A stretch of 64,000 nt of DNA. It comes from Geminicoccus harenae. GTDB lineage: Bacteria; Pseudomonadota; Alphaproteobacteria; Geminicoccales; Geminicoccaceae. The DNA lies in contig NZ_JABGCL010000017.1 in NCBI RefSeq assembly GCF_019800005.1, forward strand, positions 62,001-126,000, in the 5' to 3' direction. The translations under genes and the position numbers were made by a program. The notes beneath the pieces are model-generated. The model worked only from the letters and a program-made list of their open reading frames with translations. It was not told the origin of the DNA and made no database searches. Positions 57,000-64,000 of the stretch are shown one piece after another; positions within the stretch are counted from its first letter, which is position 1; the number at the start of each line of letters is the position of its first letter.

Positions 57000-58439
57000 T
57001 CAGCGGGGCGCGGACGGGCCGTCGAAGTCCTCCACGATCCGCGGCCGCAGGCGGCGGAATTCCGCCAGATCCTCGGCCTCCCCGGCACGCCAGGGGCGAT
57101 CGCCGTCCTCGTCCCAGGCCTCGTCGGCGTCCTCGTCGTCCTCCTCATCGGCATCGTCCGGATCCTCGGCCGCCCGCACCAGCAAAAGGCCCAGCATCAG
57201 GAAGACGGCGCGGTTCTCCTGCAGGTCACCTGAGGTCATGGCGTTCATCAGGGTGTTGATGGTCAGCATCGCCGTGGCGAGCAGGAGCGGGTCGGTGCGC
57301 AGGCGGTGGACGGAGATGGGCTTCAGGCAGACCCAGAACAGGGCTGCGATCATCGCCAGCCCGACCAGACCGAAGTCGAACATGATGTCCAGGATCATGT
57401 TGTGCGGGTGGTCCTGGAAGTCGCCGTTATGGATCAGGATCGGCCAGCTCCCGACCCCGAAGCCGAAGATCGGCGCCCGCGGGATCCAGGTGAAGGCGGC
57501 GGTGATGTTGAAGCTGCGGCGGAAGTCCGACTGGCTGACCAGCTCGCCGGTGGCCACGCCTCTCAGCCGTGCCAGCGTGGACAGGGCGCCGATGTCGACA
57601 TCGGGCGAGGTGATGGCATAGGCGATGACCCCGATCAGCCCCACCAGCGCCAGCAGGATCGGGATCTGCATGCGCATGACCCGTACCCGCCCCGCCGCCG
57701 TGAGCTTCCAGCCGATGACGGCGATCAGCAGCATCGGCACCACGCCGGCGATCAGCGGCCCGCGCCCGCCGCCGATCAGCAGCACCATCATGAACATCCC
57801 CAGCAGCGACAGCAGCACCAGCCGGCGGAAGGTGACGCCGCTGCTGGTCGCCCAGAACGCGCATACGATGATGGCGCCCATGCCGCAGACCCGGCCGAAG
57901 CCCAGATAGCTGTCGCCGTTGTTGATCAGAAGCCGACCGCGAAAGCCCTGCTTGGCCCAGGCGAGCAGCGCCTCGACGCCCAGCCAGATGGCGAACAGCA
58001 CGATCAGACGCATCAGCCGCCGCACCCGCTCACGCGAGTTCGCCAGGATCAGCGCGCCGGCGATCAGGCACCAAGTGTTGGTGACGGTGGTCAGGATCAG
58101 CTTCTCGCGGCCATAGGAGCGGCCGTCGGTCCAAATCAGCCCAATCCACATGTAGACGACGAACACCGTCCACACCCCGAGCGCATAGGCGCCCGGCAGG
58201 TACAGCTTCTCCTGGAACAGCAGGACCAGACCGACCGCGATGCTGAGCGCCAGGAACAGCAGGGTCGGGTCAATTGGGAAGAAGGCGAAGCGGGGATCGG
58301 CCTTGTAGCGTCCTGCGAACAGGAACAGCACGAACAATGCCTCGAACGAGAACAGGTCCAGCACCAGCCGGACCAGCGGGTTCCTGCTCCGAAAGCCCTT
58401 GATGGGAACGATCTTCGGCAGGTTCAACACGAATGCCAA
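57000..58439 (-). CDS. O-antigen ligase / Wzy-like polymerase
   Basis: This 479-residue membrane protein has about eleven hydrophobic helices and a large periplasmic loop containing FGFGVGSWPILIHNGDF, then QDHPHNMILDIMFDFGLVGL. The HPHN motif is typical of the O-antigen ligase (Wzy_C) superfamily that polymerises or transfers lipid-linked glycans. The last 50 residues form a strongly acidic cytoplasmic tail (DPDDADEEDDEDADEAWDED), an unusual addition. In this locus, polymerisation of the repeat unit is the likelier role. It lies between the BY-kinase and the dehydrogenase genes on the same strand. Confidence 0.92.
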   Translation of the reverse strand: MAFVLNLPKIVPIKGFRSRNPLVRLVLDLFSFEALFVLFLFAGRYKADPRFAFFPIDPTLLFLALSIAVGLVLLFQEKLYLPGAYALGVWTVFVVYMWIGLIWTDGRSYGREKLILTTVTNTWCLIAGALILANSRERVRRLMRLIVLFAIWLGVEALLAWAKQGFRGRLLINNGDSYLGFGRVCGMGAIIVCAFWATSSGVTFRRLVLLSLLGMFMMVLLIGGGRGPLIAGVVPMLLIAVIGWKLTAAGRVRVMRMQIPILLALVGLIGVIAYAITSPDVDIGALSTLARLRGVATGELVSQSDFRRSFNITAAFTWIPRAPIFGFGVGSWPILIHNGDFQDHPHNMILDIMFDFGLVGLAMIAALFWVCLKPISVHRLRTDPLLLATAMLTINTLMNAMTSGDLQENRAVFLMLGLLLVRAAEDPDDADEEDDEDADEAWDEDGDRPWRAGEAEDLAEFRRLRPRIVEDFDGPSAPR

Positions 58440-58509
58440 GGCAGCCGTCCCCTCGTCCCGACTAGCAAAGCGAGCTCGTCCCCGGGCTCAACGCCCGGGG
58501 ACGATCGGC

Positions 58510-60801
58510 TCAGTTCACGTAGTAGTCCTGATACTTGCCGTAGTACTGGGCCACGTCGCCATAGCCGTACTGGGCGTGCTTCTTCACGTCGACCTGCGTG
58601 ACCACGATGCCACCGATCGGCACGTTGGTCTGCCGCAGCGTGTCGAAGGACAGGCTCACGGCGTCCTTCGGGGTCTTGGACCAGCGCACGCAGAACACCA
58701 CCCGGTCGGCCAGAAGCGCCGCGACCCGGCTGTCGGTGACGCTCATCACCGGCGCGCAGTCCAGGAACACGTAGTCGTAGGTCTGCCGCAGCGTCTCGAT
58801 CAGCAGGCGCATCTTCTGGCTGTCGAGCAGGTCGGTCGGGTTCGCGGTCTGGCGCTTGACCGGCAGGAAGTCCAGCCCGGTCGCCGGATCGTGCTGCACC
58901 ACCTCGTCCAGCGTCCGGTCGCCCACCATGAACTCCACGATGCCCGCGGCGACCGGCCGGCCCAGCTCGCGCGCCACCGACGGGTGCCGCAGGTCCAGGT
59001 CGACCAGGATGACCTTCTTCTGCGAGCGCGCGGCGAACGTCGCGAGGCTCGTGACGAAGGTCGACTTGCCTTCCTGGGGCAGGGAGGAGGTGACCAGGAT
59101 CACCTTGGGCGGGTTGTCGATCGAGGACAGCTTCAGCGTGGTCAGCACCGAGCGGATCGCCTCGGTATAGGCGGACAGCGGCTTGGCCACGAGATACTGG
59201 TGCGGCTTCTGGTTGCGGCGCAGCCGGTCCAGGCGCGGCACCAGCGCCAGCGGCTGCTGGCCGAGCAGGCGCTCGATCTGCCGCGACGAGCGCAGGCCCT
59301 GGTCGCGCCGCTCCAGCAGGAGCGAGAGCAGGGAGCCCAGCACTAGGCTGCCGGCGAAGCCCACCGCGCCGAACAGGCGCGGACCGGCGGTCGACGGACG
59401 CTCCGGCGGAGCAGCGACCGACAGGATCTTGGCATCCGCCTCGATCAGCTGCTGCTGCTCGCGGGTCTCCTTGGAGCGCTGCAGGAACTGCTCGTAGAGC
59501 GCCCGGCTGGCTTCGGCCTGCCGCTCGAGCTCGCGCAGCTTGATCTCGGCGTCGCGGTCCTTGACCGTGGTGCCCTTGGCCTTGTCCAGCTCGCTCTCCA
59601 GCGTCGCGACTCGGGTGCCGATCACCTCGACCTGGTTGCCCAGGTTGGCGGCGATCCGGGCGACCTCGGCCGAGATCTTGCTGTAGAGCTGCTGCTTCTC
59701 AGTCGCGATCTGCTGGATCATCGGGTGGCGCGGGCCGAACTGCTGCTTCAGTTCGTTCTCCCGGCGCAGCAGGTCGGTCTCCTGGCCGCGCAGGGCGATG
59801 ATCACCGGGCTGTTCAGCACCTCCGCCATCGTGTCCAGGCCGGCACCGCCGCCACGCATGTCGCGCGCCAGCCGAAGCGTGGCCTGGGCGGCCGCCAACT
59901 CGGCACGGGATTCGATGAGCTGCTGGTTCAGGTCGGCGAGCTGCTGGTCGTTCAGCGTGATGTCGCGCGTCGACACGATGTCGTTCTCGGCACGGAACTT
60001 CTCGACCTCGCGCTCCGCCGCCTCCACCTCGCTCCGCAGCGCCGCCAGGCGGTCGTCCAGCCAGTCGGCCGCCTTATTGGTCGCCGCCGACTTGGAATTG
60101 ATCTGGTCCTCGACGTAGATCTGGGTGACCCGGTTGGCGACGTCGGCCGCCTTCTGGGGATCGGTCGAGGTGAACGACACGAGCATCACGTAGGACGGGT
60201 CGTCCAGGCGCACCTCGAAATTGCGGGAGAAGCGATCCACCGCGGCCTGGCGGTTCAGCGTCGGCGCCTCGGTGGCCAGCACCGGCAGCTTCTCCTTGGC
60301 CAGCCCGGTGGCGATGACCAGGTTCTCCGGCAGCATCTCCAGGACCATCTCGATCGGGCCGCCGATCGCATAGTCGAGGTTGCTCGGCTGGTTCTCCGGG
60401 TCGAGGGCCGGATTGAACTCCGGGTCCTGGAACAGGTTCATGTCGTCCATCACCCGCGCGATCTGGTCGCGCGCGGTGAGCAGGCGCACCTGCGTCGCCA
60501 GCGCCGGGGCGTCGCCGGTCAGCCCCGCCACCACCTGCTGCAGGTTCACGACCTGCTCGTTCAGGGGCTCCAGCATCAGGGCCGCAGTCGCGGTGTAGCG
60601 CTTCTGCATCTGGGTGCCGGCCAGGGTGGCGATCGTGGTGCCGAGCACCACGAAGGCGGCGATCAGCCATTTGCGGCGCCACAGGATGGCCAGCAGTTCG
60701 CCCAGGTCGATCGAATCCTGGTCGTGGTCGGCAGAAGCGGCTGCACCCCGCTTGCCGCGGGGGCCAAGATCGCCGCGGCTCTGCATGTTGTTGGCGTTCA
60801 T
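58510..60801 (-). CDS. Polysaccharide co-polymerase / BY-kinase (Wzc/ExoP type)
   Basis: This 763-residue inner-membrane protein starts with a Wzz chain-length domain (first helix about 45-64, IDLGELLAILWRRKWLIA before it). A long coiled-coil periplasmic part (about 230-470) and a second helix (about 480-500) follow. The cytoplasmic kinase has PQEGKST (575-581), VDLDLR and VFLDCAP as Walker A, A' and B. Seven tyrosines (745, 747, 753, 754, 757, 760, 761) form the C-terminal autophosphorylation cluster. It controls export and length of the polysaccharide with an outer-membrane channel not seen here. It is divergent from the glycosylphosphotransferase. Confidence 0.95.
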   Translation of the reverse strand: MNANNMQSRGDLGPRGKRGAAASADHDQDSIDLGELLAILWRRKWLIAAFVVLGTTIATLAGTQMQKRYTATAALMLEPLNEQVVNLQQVVAGLTGDAPALATQVRLLTARDQIARVMDDMNLFQDPEFNPALDPENQPSNLDYAIGGPIEMVLEMLPENLVIATGLAKEKLPVLATEAPTLNRQAAVDRFSRNFEVRLDDPSYVMLVSFTSTDPQKAADVANRVTQIYVEDQINSKSAATNKAADWLDDRLAALRSEVEAAEREVEKFRAENDIVSTRDITLNDQQLADLNQQLIESRAELAAAQATLRLARDMRGGGAGLDTMAEVLNSPVIIALRGQETDLLRRENELKQQFGPRHPMIQQIATEKQQLYSKISAEVARIAANLGNQVEVIGTRVATLESELDKAKGTTVKDRDAEIKLRELERQAEASRALYEQFLQRSKETREQQQLIEADAKILSVAAPPERPSTAGPRLFGAVGFAGSLVLGSLLSLLLERRDQGLRSSRQIERLLGQQPLALVPRLDRLRRNQKPHQYLVAKPLSAYTEAIRSVLTTLKLSSIDNPPKVILVTSSLPQEGKSTFVTSLATFAARSQKKVILVDLDLRHPSVARELGRPVAAGIVEFMVGDRTLDEVVQHDPATGLDFLPVKRQTANPTDLLDSQKMRLLIETLRQTYDYVFLDCAPVMSVTDSRVAALLADRVVFCVRWSKTPKDAVSLSFDTLRQTNVPIGGIVVTQVDVKKHAQYGYGDVAQYYGKYQDYYVN

Positions 60802-61386
60802 CGCGCTCCGACCGGTTGCACTCTCGCGAGGCGCTGCAGCGCCACCGCATCCAAGGTTACGAAACTTTCACAAAGCTTCTAGCTGATGACAGGAATTATG
60901 CTAGCAGATATGCACGGATCCGCCGGGCATCGAGTGCCGCATGCAGACCATGATACACATTCTGACGCCGCGCCGATGCTGCCGCCGGCAAGGTGTGTCC
61001 TGGCGATCACCGTGCTCGCAAGGCGGCATGCCGTCGGCCGCGCCACGGGAACCCTCGGCGATCGAGGCGCCCTCTTATCCGATTAGTCCGGGCAACGTAA
61101 AGGCGCGCGGAAATCGGCAGGCACGCGTCCAGCGGTCGCGCCCGTCCGGCCAGCCGTCACTTTGTGGCGACAATCGCTGCGTACAAGAGGGTGCCGTGGG
61201 AATGGGCGTGATTGAGAAACAGGCGCGTTCGTGCTCAATTCCGCGCCGTCGACGAGTCCAGGACGTCGCCCTGGCAGGGCCAGAGCTCGCGTCCAGCCCT
61301 CCGCAACGGCAATCGCTGCCTGTTGCCGCACTTGGTACAATTCTTGAGGGAGGTCGCCTGCCCGCGAACCTCCCCCGGAGACATTC
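60802..61386. other. Divergent regulatory region of the exopolysaccharide locus
   Basis: These 585 bases separate the BY-kinase (minus) from the glycosylphosphotransferase (plus). No convincing gene is present; short open frames lack protein-like sequence. Notable are the palindrome GGCGCTGCAGCGCC (60830-60843), 29 bases from the kinase start, and an AT-rich patch (about 60854-60905, ACGAAACTTTCACAAAGC). A CTAGC/GCTAG pair also flanks 16 bases there. CTTGGTACAATTCTTG at 61331-61346 may hold a -10 element (TACAAT) for the plus-strand gene. The length suggests a complex control region. Confidence 0.4.
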
Positions 61387-62886
61387 TTGTTGATGTCGGG
61401 CTTCTTCGCGACCAGGGCGAGCCAAGCCGGCCGCCGAGCGTTCATCCTGGCCCATGACACGCTCATGGCCGCCCTTTCGTTCGTGCTCGCCATGGCGTTG
61501 CGGGCCCCCGAAAGCTGGACCCCGGAGAATACCTATGCCCTGATCGCGGGCACCATTATCTTCGCCGCCGTCTCCGCCTTCGTGTTCTTCTCGCTGAGCC
61601 TTCACAAGAGCGTGTGGCGCTGGAGCTCGACCGCCGACCAGATGACCGTGGTCCGCGCGGCCACGCTCGCGGTGTTCCTGTTCGTGCCGACCATGTTCGT
61701 GATCGGCCGGCTGGAGGGGATCGGCCGCTCGGTGCCGTTCATCCAGTGGTTCGTGCTGGTGACACTGCTGTCGGGCTCGCGCTTTCTGTACCGCTGGTAC
61801 ATGACGCGGCGGGGCGAGCGGAGCGTGTTCCGCCAGCGCACGCCGATCCTGCTGCTCGGCACGGGCGAGGGGGCGGCGATCTACCTCCATGCACTGGACG
61901 CCACGCCCGGTTCGGCCTTCTACGCGGTAGGCATATTGTGCGACCAGGGCACGCTGGTCGGCCGGTCCTTCAACGGCGTCCCGGTGCTGGGCGGTGCCGA
62001 GGACCTGGAGCAGGTGCTGGTCGACCTGGAAACGCACGGGATCTTCGCCGAGCGGATGATCGTGACCAAGCCGCTGGAAAGCCTGCCGGCGGGCCTGGTC
62101 GGCCGGCTTGGCGGCATCGCCCGCCGCCACGGGGTGGAGATCGATACCCTGCCCGACCTCCTCTCGCTCCGCCTGGGCGGCGGCGGGATTGTGGCCACCG
62201 CCGACGAGCCGATGCCGGTGGGCGCACCCCGCTGGCTGGAGGTTAAGCGCTTCCTGGACGTCGCGGTCAGCGCCGGCCTGCTCCTGTTCACCGCGCCGAT
62301 CTCGCTGCTGGCGGCCTTCATGGTCCTGGTCGAGATGGGCAACCCGGTCCTGTTCCGGCAGGTGCGGCCGGGCCATGGGCTGCGGCCGTTCACCTTACTG
62401 AAGTTCCGCTCGATGCGCTCGCCGCGCAGCCCGGACGGCCGGCTGCTGAGCGACCAGGAGCGGACCGGCATGGTCGGCCGGTTCCTGCGCCGCAGCCGGC
62501 TGGACGAGATCCCGCAGCTGGTCAACGTGCTCAAGGGCGACATGTCCTTCATCGGGCCGCGGCCTCTGCTGCCGCGCGACCTGGCCGACCTGGCGGACGG
62601 GGGCTGGGAACGCTCGCGCCTGCGGCCGGGTCTGACCGGCTGGGCCCAGGTCAATGGTGGCCACCAGCTCACCAACCCGGACAAGATGGCGCTGGACCTC
62701 TGGTACACCAGGCACGCCTCGCCCTGGCTCGACCTGAAGATCGTGGTCCTGACCATCCGGATGGTGATCTTCGGCGAGAAGGTGAACCAAGCCGCGATCG
62801 ACGAGGCCCGCGCCTGGCTCGACCACAGCGGCAGCAGCAGCGCCTTCGAGCCTGCGCGTGAGGTGGGCGAGCGGGCAGTCGTCTAG
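61387..62886 (+). CDS. Polyprenyl glycosylphosphotransferase (exopolysaccharide initiating enzyme, WbaP/ExoY type)
   Basis: This roughly 499-residue enzyme starts polysaccharide repeat assembly by moving a sugar phosphate to undecaprenyl phosphate. The N-terminal half has four membrane helices and a CoA-binding-like domain (PILLLGTGEGAAIYLHAL). The C-terminal 190 residues are the bacterial sugar transferase domain: one membrane helix (VKRFLDVAVSAGLLLFTAPI), LKFRSMR, RRSRLDEIPQLVNVLKGDMS, IGPRPLLPRD and RPGLTGWAQVNGG. The start is ambiguous: TTG codons at 61387 and 61390 and ATG at 61393 are in frame, with GGAG at 61377-61380. It is divergent from the BY-kinase and probably shares regulation. 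Confidence 0.95.
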   Translation: MLMSGFFATRASQAGRRAFILAHDTLMAALSFVLAMALRAPESWTPENTYALIAGTIIFAAVSAFVFFSLSLHKSVWRWSSTADQMTVVRAATLAVFLFVPTMFVIGRLEGIGRSVPFIQWFVLVTLLSGSRFLYRWYMTRRGERSVFRQRTPILLLGTGEGAAIYLHALDATPGSAFYAVGILCDQGTLVGRSFNGVPVLGGAEDLEQVLVDLETHGIFAERMIVTKPLESLPAGLVGRLGGIARRHGVEIDTLPDLLSLRLGGGGIVATADEPMPVGAPRWLEVKRFLDVAVSAGLLLFTAPISLLAAFMVLVEMGNPVLFRQVRPGHGLRPFTLLKFRSMRSPRSPDGRLLSDQERTGMVGRFLRRSRLDEIPQLVNVLKGDMSFIGPRPLLPRDLADLADGGWERSRLRPGLTGWAQVNGGHQLTNPDKMALDLWYTRHASPWLDLKIVVLTIRMVIFGEKVNQAAIDEARAWLDHSGSSSAFEPAREVGERAVV

Positions 62887-62895
62887 CCTGCCCGA

Positions 62896-62924
62896 TCCCC
62901 GCAGCCAGACCATCTGTGCGGGGA
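62896..62924 (+). terminator. Terminator hairpin after the glycosylphosphotransferase gene
   Basis: TCCCCGCA (62896-62903) and TGCGGGGA (62917-62924) form a perfect 8-base stem with a 13-base loop, starting 9 bases after the stop codon. No clear T-run follows. Confidence 0.5.
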
Positions 62925-63332
62925 CCGACATGAGGACGCAGCCCCCGCGCGTCGGGCCGGCGAGGGTGCGGCAAAGGGCGGCTCTGCCCTTCACTCCTGG
63001 GGCGGCGTGAGCCAGTCACCCGAGCACCCTGCCCGACCGGAAATGTCGCTGCCATCGACCAACAACGGGTGGGCAATCCGGTGGCTGGAGTCGCCAGCCA
63101 GTCTGAGTGCTCCGGACAGGCAAGTATGGGCCGGTCGAGGCTTGGCCTCCAGGAGTCCATGATACTCGGTCCAGCTTCGCCCCACGCCGGCACTTTGGCG
63201 GCGGCAGCAAGGGTGAACCTGCCGGTCTCGCAGCGCTCTCAAGGATGGTTGCATCAGCAAACGAGCTGGCGAGAGACTTGGGCGAACGTCCTTGCGGCGG
63301 CCTCGTCCCCTCAGCCTTGTAGCCAGGTCAAG
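62925..63332. other. Gene-free stretch between the exopolysaccharide locus and the right-edge gene
   Basis: About 400 bases without a supportable gene. Open frames exist on both strands (for example 62991-63260 minus), but their translations are not protein-like and codon use is more mixed than in the neighbouring genes. The composition is slightly less GC-biased. This could be a decayed gene, but I cannot identify a parent family. Confidence 0.35.
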
Positions 63333-64000
63333 TCAGCCGGCGCCGTCGCGCCGGGCGCGGAAGCGTTTGCGATAGACCCCGGTCTGCGCGTCCAGCTCGT
63401 GGCGGAGCTGCTCGGTGGCCTGCAGGGCAGGCTCGTCCAGCACCGAGACGGTGGCGTCTAGCGGCTTGCGGCGCAGCGGGATGAGCTGGGCCACCGGCGT
63501 CCCGCGCGGCAGCACGCCCACGAAATCGTCGCCGCGCCAGATCGCCGGGAAATGGGCAAGGCCCGCGCCGTAAAGATCCGTGTCGATCATCCCGGTCAGC
63601 GTGATGAAGGGCAGGTCGTGCCGGTTGAAGGGATGACCGGCCAGCAGCGACACGCCGGGCTTGGTCTCGATCGTCCAGAAATTGAGGAACTTCAGGAAGC
63701 GCCGGCCCGGCGGCGCCAGCCCGGCACCTTCGCCCTGGGCGGCCGCGTGGAACGAGACGGGGCTGCGCGGCAGGCCGGGCAGGCGCGTGGGCGGGGGGCT
63801 CCAGTCCCAGGTGAAGCTGGGGCCGGGGCCGACCTGCAGATCGGCCGGCAGGAGGATCAGATAGCCCAGGCCCAGCGCGTCGATCAGCGGCGGGCAGTGC
63901 TTGAGCGTACGCACGGCCGTGCCGCTGTCCGGGTCGAAGGCCGTGCCGGGCATGGACTTCAGCCATGGCGGCAAGCAGGTCGCGGCTGCCACGGGCGGAG
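63333..64000 (-). CDS. Conserved hypothetical protein, DUF6065-like (partial, continues past right edge)
   Basis: This is the last 220 or so codons of a minus-strand gene; the true start is probably beyond base 64000, although GTG at 63992 is in frame. Recognisable blocks are CLPPWLKSMPGT followed by RTLKHCPPLIDALGLGYLI, FLNFWTIETKPGVSLLAGHP, FNRHDLPFITLTGMIDTDL and GVLPRGTPVAQLIPLRRKPL. I associate this arrangement with DUF6065-like proteins found in many proteobacteria. No catalytic function is established, though the conserved aromatic and acidic residues suggest a small-molecule or iron/oxygen site. There is no membrane helix. It stands alone after the exopolysaccharide locus. Confidence 0.75.
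   Translation of the reverse strand, partial: PPVAAATCLPPWLKSMPGTAFDPDSGTAVRTLKHCPPLIDALGLGYLILLPADLQVGPGPSFTWDWSPPPTRLPGLPRSPVSFHAAAQGEGAGLAPPGRRFLKFLNFWTIETKPGVSLLAGHPFNRHDLPFITLTGMIDTDLYGAGLAHFPAIWRGDDFVGVLPRGTPVAQLIPLRRKPLDATVSVLDEPALQATEQLRHELDAQTGVYRKRFRARRDGAG

Noticed and set aside
60886..61086. A 66-codon open frame in the kinase/transferase divergent region
   Set aside because: No ribosome site, mixed codon use and no recognisable pattern. The region is better explained as regulatory.
62991..63260. Possible small gene or transposase remnant on the minus strand
   Set aside because: I looked for DDE-type motifs and terminal inverted repeats and found none. The translation is not protein-like.
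1..64000. CRISPR arrays, tRNA or rRNA genes and complete insertion sequences
   Set aside because: I saw no regularly spaced direct repeats, no tRNA T-arm type sequence in a cloverleaf context and no transposase with inverted ends. A short structural RNA could still be missed by eye.

Overview
The window is GC-rich (clearly well above 60 percent) and densely packed with protein genes. It looks like part of an alphaproteobacterial chromosome, probably Rhodospirillales-like. The reasons are two DUF1127 (YjiS-type) small proteins, several YcaD-type MFS carriers, a TRAP-type substrate-binding protein, a fused CysN-CysC, a BolA gene, an XRE regulator of the alphaproteobacterial type and an ExoP/Wzc-type polysaccharide kinase. 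Housekeeping genes (cysD-cysNC, pgi, aroE, sthA, a fused pabA-pabB, folB) argue for a chromosome or chromid rather than a small plasmid. I see no rRNA, tRNA, CRISPR array or intact insertion sequence. At least eight genes appear to start at TTG.

Layout. 1-3351: a truncated glycosyltransferase and the sulfate-activation pair cysD-cysNC. 3724-7088: an aldo/keto reductase, a GFA-family protein, a methyltransferase and an SDR. 7195-10165: a tight operon of ECF sigma factor, anti-sigma factor, catalase-family peroxidase and cytochrome b561. 10228-16185: an amidase, a DUF1127 protein, an unknown 319-residue protein, an XRE regulator, BolA, an MFS carrier and a DUF882 peptidase. 16372-22379: two YcaD-like MFS carriers, an orphan TRAP binding protein, a membrane protein with a cysteine-peptidase-like tail and a MipA/OmpV porin. 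22514-30494: pgi, a polysaccharide flippase, a second GFA protein, a K+ channel, a chromate transporter, a YbdK ligase and an aldo/keto reductase. 30569-33771: sthA, an SDR and aroE.

33848-36370 holds a parA-parB pair flanked by three copies of the palindrome CATCCGACGTCGGATG (the first copy lacks the outermost pair). Two copies lie upstream and one downstream, next to a Crp/Fnr-type gene. This resembles a partition cassette with a non-canonical centromere, and it is the most striking element of the window. 36509-41859: a response regulator, a LysR/DUF1127 divergent pair with a LysR-type box, and a MarR-controlled aromatic-acid efflux operon (FUSC, DUF1656, HlyD). 41872-46430: a parallel beta-helix protein, fused PabA-PabB and an L,D-transpeptidase. 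46436-50140: a cyclase-family hydrolase, a subtilase with a separate small I9-like propeptide/inhibitor, and a metallo-beta-lactamase-fold hydrolase.

50243-64000: folB, a small membrane protein, two GT2 glycosyltransferases (one with a degraded active site), dps and a CsbD-like protein, then an exopolysaccharide locus. That locus has a GT4 enzyme, a GDP-mannose dehydrogenase, an O-antigen-ligase/Wzy-like protein, a BY-kinase and, divergently, a polyprenyl glycosylphosphotransferase. A partial DUF6065-like gene runs off the right edge. Together with the glycosyltransferase at the left edge and the flippase, the cell invests heavily in an acidic (uronate-containing) surface polysaccharide. All functions are read from sequence patterns alone; no database search was run.
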